Source of the DNA: Nitrospiraceae bacterium
GTDB lineage: Bacteria; Nitrospirota; Thermodesulfovibrionia; UBA6902
DNA length: 50,757 nt
NCBI GenBank assembly: GCA_003599025.1
Contig: QZIL01000001.1
Span: 1 to 50,757 of the forward strand
Reading direction: 5' to 3'
Each line of letters begins with the position of its first letter. Positions within the stretch are counted from its first letter, which is position 1. The notes under the pieces are model-generated. The model was not told the origin of the DNA, did no database searches, and saw only the letters and a list, made by a program, of their open reading frames with translations. The position numbers and the translations under genes were made by a program. Shown here piece after piece: positions 9,142 to 19,293 of this stretch.

Positions 9142-9761
9142 CGGTCAACGCCCGCCTGATAATTATTTATAAGCCTGAGGACTTTCGCAGGGACACCGCC
9201 GGCCACGACATTGGCGGGTAATGAGCGCGTCACGATACTTCCTGCTGCTACAAAAGTATTCTCACCGATAGTGACTCCCTTGAGCACGGTGACATTGATA
9301 CCCAGCCAGACCCCTTTTTCGATCATCACCGGCGCATCCGGGCCGGTGCGTGGATCGTCGCGATGCCAGTCAGTATCGGTGATTGCCGTATTAGCGCCGC
9401 ACCGTACGTTTTCTGCAAGCACAATTTTAGCTGCGCAGCCGATGACCGTCCCGCTGAAGCTGCAATTCGGTCCTATATGAATATGAGCGCCTTCCCTGTG
9501 TGTCGATACTATGCAGGGACGATTGACTCCGATAAGGTTCGATTTAGGGGCAGAGAAGAACATGCATCCAGGACCAATTCTGATCCGGCTGCCGGGATGG
9601 CGTCGAAACAGGGGAAGCCCGTTAAAGGAGCAGCCAGGGGCCAGTTCCACACCCCACCATCGCGCAAGCAGGCGGGAACAAAATGTGTGCCATCGTGTGA
9701 TAAAAATACGCCTGAGACATTCCACCATATGGGGGAGACTGTCACGATCTATCTTTCTCAT
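9138..9761 (-). CDS. Hexapeptide-repeat (left-handed beta-helix) acyltransferase
   Basis: Soluble acetyltransferase of 207 residues. The centre is built of hexapeptide turns (HIHIGPNCSFSGTVIGCAA, VLAENVRCGAN, KGVWLGINVTVLKGVTIGEN). The catalytic His is likely in DTDWHRDD (about residue 130), as in Wbb/NodL/LacA-type enzymes. The C-terminal VVAGGVPAKVLR closes the family pattern. It would O-acetylate a sugar of the glycan using acetyl-CoA. The basic N-terminal helix is longer than in LacA and may hold the protein at the membrane. It lies 24 bp after the upstream GT and overlaps the downstream GT by 4 bp. Confidence 0.9.
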   Translation of the reverse strand: MRKIDRDSLPHMVECLRRIFITRWHTFCSRLLARWWGVELAPGCSFNGLPLFRRHPGSRIRIGPGCMFFSAPKSNLIGVNRPCIVSTHREGAHIHIGPNCSFSGTVIGCAAKIVLAENVRCGANTAITDTDWHRDDPRTGPDAPVMIEKGVWLGINVTVLKGVTIGENTFVAAGSIVTRSLPANVVAGGVPAKVLRLINNYQAGVDR

Positions 9762-9785
9762 GTCATTACAAAGATGGAGAGCATA

Positions 9786-11024
9786 TTACGCGCAATTACC
9801 GAGAACATTTTCGTATGCCGTTAGTGTTTCGCGAACAATACTGTCGGGATTGTGCCGTCTGACCGCGACGGTGTGAGCGTTGCCGCCCAGTTGCACGGCC
9901 AGGTCATCGTCGTCGAAAATTTCCCGCAGTCTTGCAGCAAGCATGGGGGCATCACCGGTCGGGAAAAACAGGCCGGTCCGCCGGTGCTCTACAAGGCTCG
10001 GCACTCCTCCGGTGTATGTCGAAATAACGGGCATGCCCACTAACTGGGCCTCACAAACAGCGTTGGGGCTGTTGTCAATATAAGAGGGGGACACGAATAC
10101 ATGGGATTTGACCATTTCCTTTGCCATGTCTGCGGCGCTCAATTGACCAAGTTCTATTGCGGTATGGCCCAGATCAGCTATACGACGGCGAACATATCTG
10201 CCGTAACCGCTTCTGCGGCTTATGCTTCCTGCGATACCCACCTGGATGTCGGGGAAATCGGGCTGCAATAATTTGACCGCTTCCAGCAGGGTCTCGGTCC
10301 CTTTTCGGGGATAACCGCCGGCGTTGGTAAAAATGATCCTGCGCCGCCGGGCCCGCCCGATGCTCCACCTCTCTTGCCAGAATGCGTCCCTCATCAGTTC
10401 CCCGCCATGATAGTACGCTGCTGAGGGATTCAGGGCACGTATGTATGCCCGGTCCCAGGCCGTTCGCCCCATAAAGAACCTGTTTCCCGTTATGATCTCC
10501 TTCTCTCTCTGTGCTATGTTCCCGGCCCTCAGGAATCCTGTCCAATGGCCGCGCATCGAGAGTATTTCCACACACCGGTGCATTCGTACAATTTCCAATA
10601 TGCTGTTGTTGCCGAAGTAGTGATACCAGCTGGAGTAAGGTCCCATCAGCCCCTGCAGGCTGATCAGCGCCGGGCATTTGACCATGCCGCGGGCCGTCAG
10701 GAGCCCATATGCCGCTTCTGTGCCGTGAATATGGACCAGGTCGGGCCTCCATTGGCCAGCCAGATCACGGTATGCATGTAAGGTGTGATCGGATGTTCTG
10801 TCAAACAAATTCCCAGGCATTATAAAACAGTCTATGCGGTTATCATGCGAGGCCAGGACCTTCTCGGTTTTTCCGAACGACACACAAGCGAACGAGTGGC
10901 CGGTGTCCTTTAACATACGGCCCAGAAGCGCTGCCATCCATCCACCGGACGAATGAATTCCTTCCCCCCCCGATTTCAGTTCGTCGATGCTGAATGGGGC
11001 ATTCATAAAATGAAGTATACGCAT
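9786..11024 (-). CDS. GT4-family glycosyltransferase
   Basis: Retaining glycosyltransferase of about 412 residues. The N-terminal domain begins MRILHFMNAPF and holds GEGIHSSGGWMAALLGRML, a donor-loop pattern, and DLVHIHGTEAAYGL. The C-terminal domain contains IIFTNAGGYPRKGTETLLEA and SPSYIDNSPNAVCEAQLVG, a recognisable EX7E-type segment with the first Glu replaced by Asp. I choose the ATG at 11024, which overlaps the upstream stop as TAATG, rather than a GTG 24 bp further out, because homologues start at the MRIL strand. It likely adds one sugar of the repeat unit. Confidence 0.88.
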   Translation of the reverse strand: MRILHFMNAPFSIDELKSGGEGIHSSGGWMAALLGRMLKDTGHSFACVSFGKTEKVLASHDNRIDCFIMPGNLFDRTSDHTLHAYRDLAGQWRPDLVHIHGTEAAYGLLTARGMVKCPALISLQGLMGPYSSWYHYFGNNSILEIVRMHRCVEILSMRGHWTGFLRAGNIAQREKEIITGNRFFMGRTAWDRAYIRALNPSAAYYHGGELMRDAFWQERWSIGRARRRRIIFTNAGGYPRKGTETLLEAVKLLQPDFPDIQVGIAGSISRRSGYGRYVRRRIADLGHTAIELGQLSAADMAKEMVKSHVFVSPSYIDNSPNAVCEAQLVGMPVISTYTGGVPSLVEHRRTGLFFPTGDAPMLAARLREIFDDDDLAVQLGGNAHTVAVRRHNPDSIVRETLTAYENVLGNCA

Positions 11025-12784
11025 TAAGGCCTGTCTGAGATCGGACACACCGGAGCCTTTGGGGCCCGCACAGCAATTTGAGATTCGTAGGCGCCGATAT
11101 TAGGTGTTCCGGAAATACGGGCTCCGGCATGGTCTTCGAGAAGACCGGCGGGAACACCTGCCTTGACAGCAGGGGAATCTGATTGAAGGTGAAAGTCTTT
11201 TCCAGGGGAGACAAAGAGAGGATCAGCAACACGCGAACCGACCGTTTCATATTTCCTGGTATTTTTCCAGGAATCGAAATTCATACCGTTGACTCCTGTC
11301 TGAAATCCCGTCGCATTAGAGTATATGTTATGGTCGAATGTAAAACCTCCGCTGTCGTTATCTGAGCTGAGTGTCACCTTACCAGGCGAACTGATAATAT
11401 TATTTCTCACTACCCAGTTGCCGTCCTTGCGGAATGAGGCATAAATCGCCATGCCCTCGATTGGGTTGTAAATTGTGTTGTTCACAAAATAGTTGGCCGC
11501 GGTCAAAGGGTTGTCCGAAGTGCTCCTCGTTGAAAACGAGATATGCTCTGCATAAGACCCGTCGTAGTGCATCACGTTATAGGCGATGGTATTGTTCTGG
11601 AACCCTGCATGGCCGTCGGCAGTGGATATGTATATCGCCGGATAATAGTGCCCGTAAATGTGGTTTCGCAGGACGGAGTTTCCTGAAGTGGGCGTATCGC
11701 CGTTTGTCAGGTAAAAATAGACGGCACGGGTCCAGTATTGGTCCGAGATAAAGGCTTTATCAAAGGTGGCGCTGATGGTATTGTTTGCAATCACGCTGTC
11801 CTGAACGTCCTGAAATGATATGCCCTCATGGTCGGTGTAGTAGTGGCTGCTCAGCAGGACATCGGACCATATTTTGGTGTCGGTAATTGAATACAGATGC
11901 ATTATCTTATTACCGGAGATGAAATATCTCGTATGATACTGCTTATGTCCCGGTATTTTATCGCTGTTTGTCCACGCGCTTATGCCGCTGTTGCAGTAGT
12001 CAATGACATTGTCATAGATACACACATCTGATTCTACTCCGTTACCGCTTACCTGGCTCCATATCGCCCACATGCATCTTCTGATTGTATTGTTGTGCAG
12101 AGTGATGTTTGTGATAGAAGACATAGGAGAAGAAAGGTTTTGACCGTGGCCTATGCCACCTCCGCAGCGGTCAAAGGTCAGTCCGTAAACCGTGATATGA
12201 CTTCTGTTTCTGAGATCAAGCCCGTACGGCGCCCACCCCGCCTCAAACCACATCGTGCGTATTGAATGGCCGGAAGGAGTACCACTCGTCGGTTTGTAAT
12301 AAAGAAACCCGCTTCCGATAGGATAATACCAGTTTCCATCACTGCACGATTCAGACGTGGCTGCTTTTAACGGCACGTCATCTTCCCACAGTACACGACC
12401 GTATCCTTTTTTACGGAATACTCCGCCCCCCATATCAGTCCAGCCCGATGAACCTCCCACATCTACGCTGAGGTCAATGACCGGCGTATCACCATCTGCG
12501 TTTTTGTAGGTGATAGGATGCCGGTTTGTTCCACTGGAGGGGGCAGTTATGCTGGTCTTATAATCCCCGCCATCATCACATAAACAAATAATATCGTCCG
12601 GAGAAAAAGCCTCTGCGTTGTGCGTGGCAACGGACATGGCAGTAGAAGCCGAAGAACAGGAGACAGCAGCAGACTTATTTACTGCCTTCCCATCGGCCCT
12701 CATATAGTACGCTGCTCCCCAAGCCGGCAACGCGAAGGCAACAATGAGGAGCAGGGAAAACACGCTAACCAAACGGCATGACAT
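11024..12784 (-). CDS. Secreted right-handed parallel beta-helix protein
   Basis: Exported protein of about 586 residues. A clear signal peptide (MSCRLVSVFSLLLIVAFALPAWGA) is followed by AYYMRADG, the usual first strand of pectate-lyase-like folds. The body has repeated NNTI, NNII and NHIY turns, typical of right-handed beta-helices, and it ends with a PNIGAYES block that matches the DIGPYED block of the operon's deacetylase. No C-terminal anchor is visible. Its role could be binding, lysing or epimerising the glycan during secretion; no catalytic residues can be assigned. The start at 12784 gives the signal peptide and overlaps the upstream GT by 20 bp; the longer open frame to 12949 lies wholly in that gene. 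Confidence 0.82.
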   Translation of the reverse strand: MSCRLVSVFSLLLIVAFALPAWGAAYYMRADGKAVNKSAAVSCSSASTAMSVATHNAEAFSPDDIICLCDDGGDYKTSITAPSSGTNRHPITYKNADGDTPVIDLSVDVGGSSGWTDMGGGVFRKKGYGRVLWEDDVPLKAATSESCSDGNWYYPIGSGFLYYKPTSGTPSGHSIRTMWFEAGWAPYGLDLRNRSHITVYGLTFDRCGGGIGHGQNLSSPMSSITNITLHNNTIRRCMWAIWSQVSGNGVESDVCIYDNVIDYCNSGISAWTNSDKIPGHKQYHTRYFISGNKIMHLYSITDTKIWSDVLLSSHYYTDHEGISFQDVQDSVIANNTISATFDKAFISDQYWTRAVYFYLTNGDTPTSGNSVLRNHIYGHYYPAIYISTADGHAGFQNNTIAYNVMHYDGSYAEHISFSTRSTSDNPLTAANYFVNNTIYNPIEGMAIYASFRKDGNWVVRNNIISSPGKVTLSSDNDSGGFTFDHNIYSNATGFQTGVNGMNFDSWKNTRKYETVGSRVADPLFVSPGKDFHLQSDSPAVKAGVPAGLLEDHAGARISGTPNIGAYESQIAVRAPKAPVCPISDRP

Positions 12785-13763
12785 CACGAAGATAGCTTGC
12801 AGTTCCAAGGATTCGACGCAATAAATACATACAGAGGCTCTTAATTGAAAGACTACGGTAAATCCTTTTCTCAAGGCTTCTCTCAGGAAGACTGTCTGCA
12901 TAAACGAACAAGGGGTGCCGTAAGGGAAATTGTAGAGCAGACGTTTCAAGATTTTCGAAAATCGGATTTAAACATTTTGTATGTGTGCTCTCTTCATCAA
13001 AACCAATATTTTTCATCATATTTTTCTCAGGAACGATGCTCAGACCATTTTGTGCATAGCATGCCATATTCCATTGAAAATCCCAGCAACTCCATTGATT
13101 GAGCGAGCCCTTCCGGAATGCCAGCCATGTGTTGTAATAATGGTATATTTTCGCATAATCCGGCAGGCTTGCCTTAAATATCGAAAGGACCTCGTCATCA
13201 CTGTATTGGCTTATGTGGGATGTATAATGCTTCCAGGCCCGACGCCACGTTGCCCAGCCGCCGCTGCATCGGAATGTCCTGCTGAAATGGTAATCGTAAG
13301 GGTGCTGCCGTGAGTCATACGGGGAAAGAGAGGATATCTGCATGATACGCTTATCACCGGAATACCGGATGAGGAGTTCTCCGCAAAAGGCGAAGAAATC
13401 GGGGTGAAGAAGACAATCGTCTTCAAGAATAATGCCGTACTCTACCTCCCGGAAGAACCACCCGATAGCTGTAGAGACAGCAGGGTCAACACCCATATTG
13501 TCGTCAAGGAACCTCGTCCTGATTTCACAAGCCCAGTCAACGGCTGTCGCCTCCTGCCGGGCTAGGCGGCACTTCTCTATGTCCTGGGGGTAATCAGGAC
13601 GGGGGCCGTCAGCCGCAACAAAAAGATTTTTCGGCCTGATCTGCCGCAGACTGTTTATGACGGCCCTTGTCTTCTCCGGTCTGTTGAAGACAGCCAGAAG
13701 CACAGGGATATCTTCATTAGGAATACGGTTGTTTGAAAGACTTGAAGGCACAGCAGTTCTCAA
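12765..13763 (-). CDS. GT2/GNT-I-like glycosyltransferase
   Basis: GT-A fold sugar transferase of 332 residues. DIPVLLAVFNRPEKTRAVI is the first strand with the nucleotide-binding turn, LFVAADGPRPD follows, and YGIILEDDCLLHPDFF carries the EDD metal-binding motif (about residue 120). RCSGGWATWRRAWKHY is a conserved acceptor-side block found in bacterial relatives of the GNT-I/MGAT family. It lacks membrane segments and should act at the cytoplasmic face on a lipid-linked sugar. The overlap with the beta-helix gene (20 bp) suggests coupled translation. Confidence 0.85.
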   Translation of the reverse strand: MRTAVPSSLSNNRIPNEDIPVLLAVFNRPEKTRAVINSLRQIRPKNLFVAADGPRPDYPQDIEKCRLARQEATAVDWACEIRTRFLDDNMGVDPAVSTAIGWFFREVEYGIILEDDCLLHPDFFAFCGELLIRYSGDKRIMQISSLSPYDSRQHPYDYHFSRTFRCSGGWATWRRAWKHYTSHISQYSDDEVLSIFKASLPDYAKIYHYYNTWLAFRKGSLNQWSCWDFQWNMACYAQNGLSIVPEKNMMKNIGFDEESTHTKCLNPIFENLETSALQFPLRHPLFVYADSLPERSLEKRIYRSLSIKSLCMYLLRRILGTASYLRDVMPFG

Positions 13764-13802
13764 TTAATTAATTGGGGCAGGATTTTCCATGATCATATTT
13801 CA

Positions 13803-14399
13803 TCAGATAAATGTCTCGTTTTTCTCAGCAACGGGAACTGCAAACCTGACATACCCTTCTGTTGCATGAGCGTCCTTTTTGATGACTGCAGGATTGCCGA
13901 TGACAATCGACTCGCCCGGTACATCGAAATTGACAAAGGCGTTCGGCGCGATAAGGACATTATCGCCTATGACTATCTTCCCTACCACAACAGCGCCGGT
14001 TCCGATAAAAACATTGTTACCGATCTTCGGGCAGCCCTCTCTCTTGCCCCGGTTCGCCTGCCCGATGGTCACTAAGTGAGCAAGGGTACAATTGTCCCCA
14101 AGTTCGGCCTGGCCGTTTATAACAACTGCGCCCCGATGACCGATGTAGAGCCCTTTGCCTATCCTGGTATTGGGTAGTATCTGGAACCCGTATTTGTAAC
14201 TGTAATGCTGCAACAGTGCCCTATAGAAAATCCCCTTTACCGAATGCCTGGGGAATACAGAAGCATGCCTTAAAAAATAGGTGTATCTGAATCCCGGAAG
14301 CTGAGGCGAAATAGCCTTGAGGAAACAGCAGGTCGCCTTTGCCCCATTGTATCTGTACAGGTCAGCTCGCAGATACTCTTTCAACTCACTGCGATCCAT
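13803..14399 (-). CDS. Serine-acetyltransferase-like hexapeptide acyltransferase
   Basis: Left-handed beta-helix acetyltransferase of about 198 residues. A helical N-terminal part (LKEYLRADLYRY) precedes the repeats ILPNTRIGKGLYIGHRGAVV, LGDNCTLAHLVTIGQANRG and KIGNNVFIGTGAVVVGKIVI. The H in YIGHRG and in LAHLVTIG are the positions of the catalytic and CoA-side histidines of CysE-type enzymes. Within this operon it more likely acetylates a sugar than serine. I favour the ATG at 14399 because homologues begin near MDRSELKEYL; an in-frame ATG at 14417 has its AAGGA too close to be a good ribosome binding site. Either start overlaps or abuts galE. Confidence 0.82.
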   Translation of the reverse strand: MDRSELKEYLRADLYRYNGAKATCCFLKAISPQLPGFRYTYFLRHASVFPRHSVKGIFYRALLQHYSYKYGFQILPNTRIGKGLYIGHRGAVVINGQAELGDNCTLAHLVTIGQANRGKREGCPKIGNNVFIGTGAVVVGKIVIGDNVLIAPNAFVNFDVPGESIVIGNPAVIKKDAHATEGYVRFAVPVAEKNETFI

Positions 14400-14406
14400 G
14401 TTCCCA

Positions 14407-15483
<1,077 letters not shown>

Positions 15484-15717
15484 TTATATACAACAGAGGT
15501 TCATTAAGCAGGCAATGCTCCGCCGTCTGAGTTACATTCACTGTTCCGGAATCGCGCCTTGATAGAATCTGCCAGTAACGGCAGCGCTGCCTGGCTGCAC
15601 GTTTTCGACGGTGTTTGCTTCGATTGATACTGGATATCATACAAGTAAGACTGTTAAACAATTATTACAGTTAAATTAAAAATTGATTAAGCCCTTTCCC
15701 CCGGCCATCATCAGCCG

Positions 15718-15933
15718 TTATCCGGCCTTTCTCAGGAGTTTCGCAAGGAAAATCGGGCAATTATCATAATTCTCGCTGGAACAGCGCGCATGTCTGCTTT
15801 GCGGTCCGATAATAATGGAGGACAGGGAAGCTGCACAAACATTCTTCCCCTCATCTATAAAAGGACAGTGGGAAGTATACGATAGCCTTGCCGGTGTCAC
15901 ATGTTGTAAAGAATACATTGGTCCCTCTTTCAT
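15718..15933 (-). CDS. Small Cys-rich protein of unknown function
   Basis: A 71-residue protein whose ATG overlaps the TGA of the HpnI-like gene (ATATGA), so translation is coupled. The four Cys are arranged as CPFIDEGKNVCAAS, a middle segment with Pro, then RCSSENYDNCPIF. This looks like a zinc or iron-sulfur binding site and recalls the partial protein at the right edge of the window, which has CP-x6-C-x-SS, then P and YC. No signal peptide or membrane segment is present. An in-frame ATG at 15918 is an alternative start. I know of no function for this type; the window carries two more small Cys-rich genes of other layouts. Confidence 0.65.
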   Translation of the reverse strand: MKEGPMYSLQHVTPARLSYTSHCPFIDEGKNVCAASLSSIIIGPQSRHARCSSENYDNCPIFLAKLLRKAG

Positions 15934-17153
15934 ATAGTTTTCGACCATGCCAGTTTGGCCCTGATCGTCGTTACGAACCCCGGCTTCCATGAGCGGGGCA
16001 CTGTATCCGGATGCGGCGAGAGTATTGAACCCCTGCCGATGATATATCTGTTGCCCCTCCATGACACGGTATCGCTGAGGATCGGGACAAACCATACAAA
16101 TCCGATGATGATGTCCTTCAGAGGCGCAAGCAGATACAAGGCAGGATGCATTCCGGCTTTCATCATTCTACCCACGTAGAAATCACCGACGATCTTCAGA
16201 GCGCTTACAAGCGCGGTCAGGCATAGCATTGTCTTTGAAAATGGCAACATGAAGAACGCCGCAAAGGAAATGAAAACCGGGTTGCCGAATAGTTCCGATA
16301 CATATTTTGCCCCGCCGATTTTCCATCTCATCTTCCCCCATCTCGAATGCCTGTTGAGGAACCTTCCGACTGTCCAGTATTCATTGACGTTGTTGATGAG
16401 ATGATTTGAAAGGACCACTCTCTTTCCAAGGCGGTGAATTTTCTCCCCGATGACATAATCTTCCGCAAGATGGTCTTTCACGGCAGTAAGTCCGCCTGTC
16501 GCCTCAAGATCGCTTTTTCTAAACATCATCGACTTCCCTACAACACAGGGCATCCCTAAAAATCTGTCCAGGAGGCAGACGCTTCCGGCGATAAAGGAAT
16601 TCAGGTGGAGATTTTCAAACACTGCGCCGATGGAACGGCCGCTCACACCCCTGATGATATTGCTGACAAGTCCTACGGAACTGTCTTCCATATGCCGTGT
16701 TATGTCAGTCAGATAATTTTTTTCCGCACGGACATTACTGTCGCTTATTAATATCAGATCATATTTCGCCTTTTTGTATGCGGGCATCAGATTGTTGATC
16801 TTGGGGTTCAGCCCTTCATCGCAGTATTCAACGACTATGCTTATATCAAGTGACTGATATTTCTCCTTTACCTTTTTCACAACCTTATAGGCCGGATCAT
16901 TCTGGTTCTGAAGCGCAAAGATAATCTCGTACCGGGGATAATCAAGCCGGCAGAAGCTTTCGAGATTATCGAACAGGCCGTCATCAATTCCCTTGAGAGG
17001 TTTAAGGATGGAAACATGAGGAAAAGGGCGGGGAAGGTATTTGCCTTCCCCTGAATTGATGGGGGCTGTATATGACCGCAGAGCAATTATCTGAAACAGA
17101 TAAGCTGTTATGCCTATGAGTGCAATACCCGCAAATATCCAAAATAAAATCAT
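15930..17153 (-). CDS. hpnI: HpnI-like membrane GT2/GT21 glycosyltransferase
   Basis: Inner-membrane glycosyltransferase of 407 residues. One N-terminal helix (about 1-25), a GT-A catalytic domain and three C-terminal helices match HpnI and ceramide glucosyltransferases. Motifs in order are HVSILKPLKG, SDSNVRAEKNYL (D1/D2), LAEDYVIGEKIH (D3) and NRHSRWGKMRW, the (R/Q)xxRW-type acceptor motif. HpnI transfers GlcNAc to a bacteriohopanepolyol. No other hopanoid gene is seen here, so a different lipid acceptor is possible. It lies 9 bp after a PHP-domain gene, and its stop overlaps a small Cys-rich gene. Confidence 0.78.
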   Translation of the reverse strand: MILFWIFAGIALIGITAYLFQIIALRSYTAPINSGEGKYLPRPFPHVSILKPLKGIDDGLFDNLESFCRLDYPRYEIIFALQNQNDPAYKVVKKVKEKYQSLDISIVVEYCDEGLNPKINNLMPAYKKAKYDLILISDSNVRAEKNYLTDITRHMEDSSVGLVSNIIRGVSGRSIGAVFENLHLNSFIAGSVCLLDRFLGMPCVVGKSMMFRKSDLEATGGLTAVKDHLAEDYVIGEKIHRLGKRVVLSNHLINNVNEYWTVGRFLNRHSRWGKMRWKIGGAKYVSELFGNPVFISFAAFFMLPFSKTMLCLTALVSALKIVGDFYVGRMMKAGMHPALYLLAPLKDIIIGFVWFVPILSDTVSWRGNRYIIGRGSILSPHPDTVPRSWKPGFVTTIRAKLAWSKTI

Positions 17154-17162
17154 GCCTGCCTC

Positions 17163-17855
17163 CTAATTTCTGAATAGTGTCAATGCCACACCTTTATTGT
17201 GTTTTATGCATTGCTTTATGGAAGCTACGTCCTTTGAGCAGTTCAGAAGCGTCTTCCAGGAATAAAGATGCCTCGGCCTGTGGAAATCGCTGTTTGCAAT
17301 ATACGGATATTTTTTCAGGCTTATGACATTAAACACATCGTCTCTGTTGGCTATCTCCCATGCATCAATGTAGCGGGAATATTTGTCCCTGTTGTTCCAT
17401 AGAAAGAGCGTGTCTCTGTCGGTCTTTGGCGACATATGGTGCGGATGGCAGGCCACTATAAGGGCCTTCTGCTTTTTGGCCTCCAGGAATATCTCTTCAT
17501 AGCTCATGCATGCAGGGATGAAATCATGGACATCAATGACCAGGATGTGCGCCGATTTATCAGCGGAGAGGTGGTTCTTGCTAATTTCAATGCCGGGGAT
17601 GACCAGCATATCGTATTTGCTTCTTGCCCGCTCTGCCTCCTCCTGAATGTTGGAAATATATCGATAAAAAATATCACCTGTTACTGAATACCTGAAGCGG
17701 TGCGCGAGCTTGCCAAGTGTGCTGTCACCGTTTACTACGTGATCAGTAATTGCTATCACATCAAACCCTGCCTGCCCGAAGAGGTCAATCGTTCTTCTCA
17801 TTTCCATAGAGCCGTCCGAATACTTTGTATGGATGTGGAAATCACACAGCAGCAT
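17163..17855 (-). CDS. PHP-domain metal-dependent phosphoesterase
   Basis: Soluble PHP-domain protein of 230 residues. The first motif CDFHIHTKYSDGSM (about 4-17), then ITDHVVNGD, the GIEIS motif (VIPGIEISKN), CHPHHMSPK and NSDFHRPRH are the ordered metal-ligand motifs of a polymerase and histidinol phosphatase type barrel. It would hydrolyse a phosphomonoester; substrate unknown. It is the first gene of a three-gene operon with the HpnI-like transferase and the small Cys-rich protein, so a role in lipid-sugar metabolism is possible. A GAGGAT ribosome binding site lies upstream of the ATG. Confidence 0.85.
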   Translation of the reverse strand: MLLCDFHIHTKYSDGSMEMRRTIDLFGQAGFDVIAITDHVVNGDSTLGKLAHRFRYSVTGDIFYRYISNIQEEAERARSKYDMLVIPGIEISKNHLSADKSAHILVIDVHDFIPACMSYEEIFLEAKKQKALIVACHPHHMSPKTDRDTLFLWNNRDKYSRYIDAWEIANRDDVFNVISLKKYPYIANSDFHRPRHLYSWKTLLNCSKDVASIKQCIKHNKGVALTLFRN

Positions 17856-17977
17856 TGTCTTGATTAATCCTCAAATTCTCTAACATCTTGAATATAGTTT
17901 ACCGACGGATGATTACAGGATTATGAAGCAGAGATTACATTATCATGAAGAGTTTCGATGAGCTGCGATATGACTTC

Positions 17978-18211
17978 TTAATGCGCACACGACGGCATTA
18001 TTTTCAGCAAGTACATGCCATTCGATTCTTCGAGATTGGTTTTGCAGTCCAGCAATAATTCGCTGAAGCCTTTCAGCAGAGTACATTTTTCATGTTCATG
18101 GGCATCGATGAAGGCGACGACTTCGTCCTTCCCCGGGCAAGACAACGCTATGGCCTCTTTTACCTGCTTGAATGAATCGCTGTAAGAAAGTCCTCTTAAA
18201 TCGAGTGTCAT
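17978..18211 (-). CDS. TusA-like protein lacking the active-site Cys
   Basis: A 77-residue protein with the TusA/SirA-like start LDLRGLSYSDSFKQVKEAI. The catalytic CP of TusA is replaced by YS, so sulfur transfer by the usual persulfide is not expected. Three other Cys lie further on (SCPGKDE, EKCTLL, DCKTNL) and one near the C-terminus. An AGGAGAG ribosome binding site precedes the ATG. It lies 16 bp after another TusA-like gene and is probably its divergent duplicate. It may act as a partner or scaffold. Confidence 0.6.
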   Translation of the reverse strand: MTLDLRGLSYSDSFKQVKEAIALSCPGKDEVVAFIDAHEHEKCTLLKGFSELLLDCKTNLEESNGMYLLKIMPSCAH

Positions 18212-18227
18212 GGCTTCTCTCCTGTTA

Positions 18228-18506
18228 TTAATTGAAATTCAGCGCGATTAAAATATCGTGGCCGCCTTCTTCATCCCGCTTGGAAAATACGCTGCTTATG
18301 ATTATTGAAAAGTGACCGTCCGTCACTTCCAGCATTGTTTGACATCCGTAGAAGTCCTCAACAAATTTTCTGACAAGGTTGCTTATCGAGTGAGAATACG
18401 TTAAGAAAACCAAATCATCATCCGCTTCCCCGATAGCCAGCATCCCGTTATGCAGTCTTCTGAATGCTTCAGGACAGTCACATCCTCTTGCATCAATAGT
18501 GATCAT
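18228..18506 (-). CDS. TusA-family sulfurtransferase-like protein
   Basis: A 92-residue protein. IDARGCDCPEAFRRL matches the TusA signature in which Cys-Pro at the N-terminus of helix 1 carries the persulfide. The rest fits a two-layer alpha/beta sandwich, with a strand at DLVFLTY and a late strand HFSIIIS. TusA proteins relay sulfur in tRNA thiolation, Moco synthesis or dissimilatory sulfur metabolism; no partner genes are seen here, so the pathway is open. The C-terminal extension after IIIS is charged and unusual. Strong AAGGAAGGG-type ribosome binding sequence upstream. Confidence 0.7.
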   Translation of the reverse strand: MITIDARGCDCPEAFRRLHNGMLAIGEADDDLVFLTYSHSISNLVRKFVEDFYGCQTMLEVTDGHFSIIISSVFSKRDEEGGHDILIALNFN

Positions 18507-18612
18507 TTACCTTTTCCCTTCCTTTCGATAACTATTTTATCCGCTGATTGTTAAATGAATATGAGAGGGCTGTTACGGTTCAATGAAATTGGAAGGTAAA
18601 TGAGGGATATAT

Positions 18613-19065
18613 TTATTGATACAGTGAAATATTGTACGCTACGCAATCTATTGCATTGAGCCAGTCCTGAAATGCCTTTTCTATTTGTTCTGATTGTTCT
18701 TTGTTCTGTTTTCTTGCCGTGAAATAATAATTTGAATAATATTTCAGGTTGCATTGTACTATTGTTTCCAATTCTGATTTGCTTATTGCTATGTCGTTTG
18801 TTTCATTTAAATTAATGTCTTCCAGTTTATTTCTTGCTTCTTCAAGACAGTCTTCATAACTTCTATGAGGGTCTTTCTCATAACACTTTTCCGCAACTTT
18901 TTCTTCGATAATAAACCTGTTGATTCGTGCCTGAGCTTCAAACCAGTTATCTTCGTCAGTGCTGCACGGGTTTTCCCTGTTTACCTTTGCTGCGACTTTC
19001 TCAATTAAATGATATATGTTTGATCCCTTTTCTGCTGTTTTGATAATCTCTAAAATCTGTGACAT
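18613..19065 (-). CDS. Hypothetical helical protein
   Basis: A 150-residue, charged and mostly helical protein that I do not recognise. ARINRFIIEEKVAEKCYEKD and SYEDCLEEARNKLEDI are amphipathic segments, and four Cys are scattered. There is no signal peptide or membrane helix. An AGGAGC ribosome binding site lies 6 bp before the ATG, which supports it being real. It stands between the TusA-like pair and the toxin-antitoxin genes, all on the minus strand, with gaps over 100 bp, so it is probably its own transcript. Confidence 0.6.
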   Translation of the reverse strand: MSQILEIIKTAEKGSNIYHLIEKVAAKVNRENPCSTDEDNWFEAQARINRFIIEEKVAEKCYEKDPHRSYEDCLEEARNKLEDINLNETNDIAISKSELETIVQCNLKYYSNYYFTARKQNKEQSEQIEKAFQDWLNAIDCVAYNISLYQ

Positions 19066-19293
19066 GAGTGCTCCTAAATGAATTACCTGTAATGTTCAAT
19101 CATATTCGTATCATCCTTTTGCTTCCATGAAAGGAGGATACAGTCATATCCTGCTTTCTATTATAAACAGTCGGACCTTACAGCAGCGTTAATTCACGAT
19201 GACATTTTCATGAAAACTGGTCAGGAAGGCAGCCAACGATTCACTTATTTCCTCTCTTTTGCTGATAAAGAGAGGGTGTAAAATAGAAATAAT

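Noticed and set aside
12785-12949. Longer N-terminus for the beta-helix protein
   Set aside because: The extension overlaps the upstream gene completely and would bury the signal peptide.
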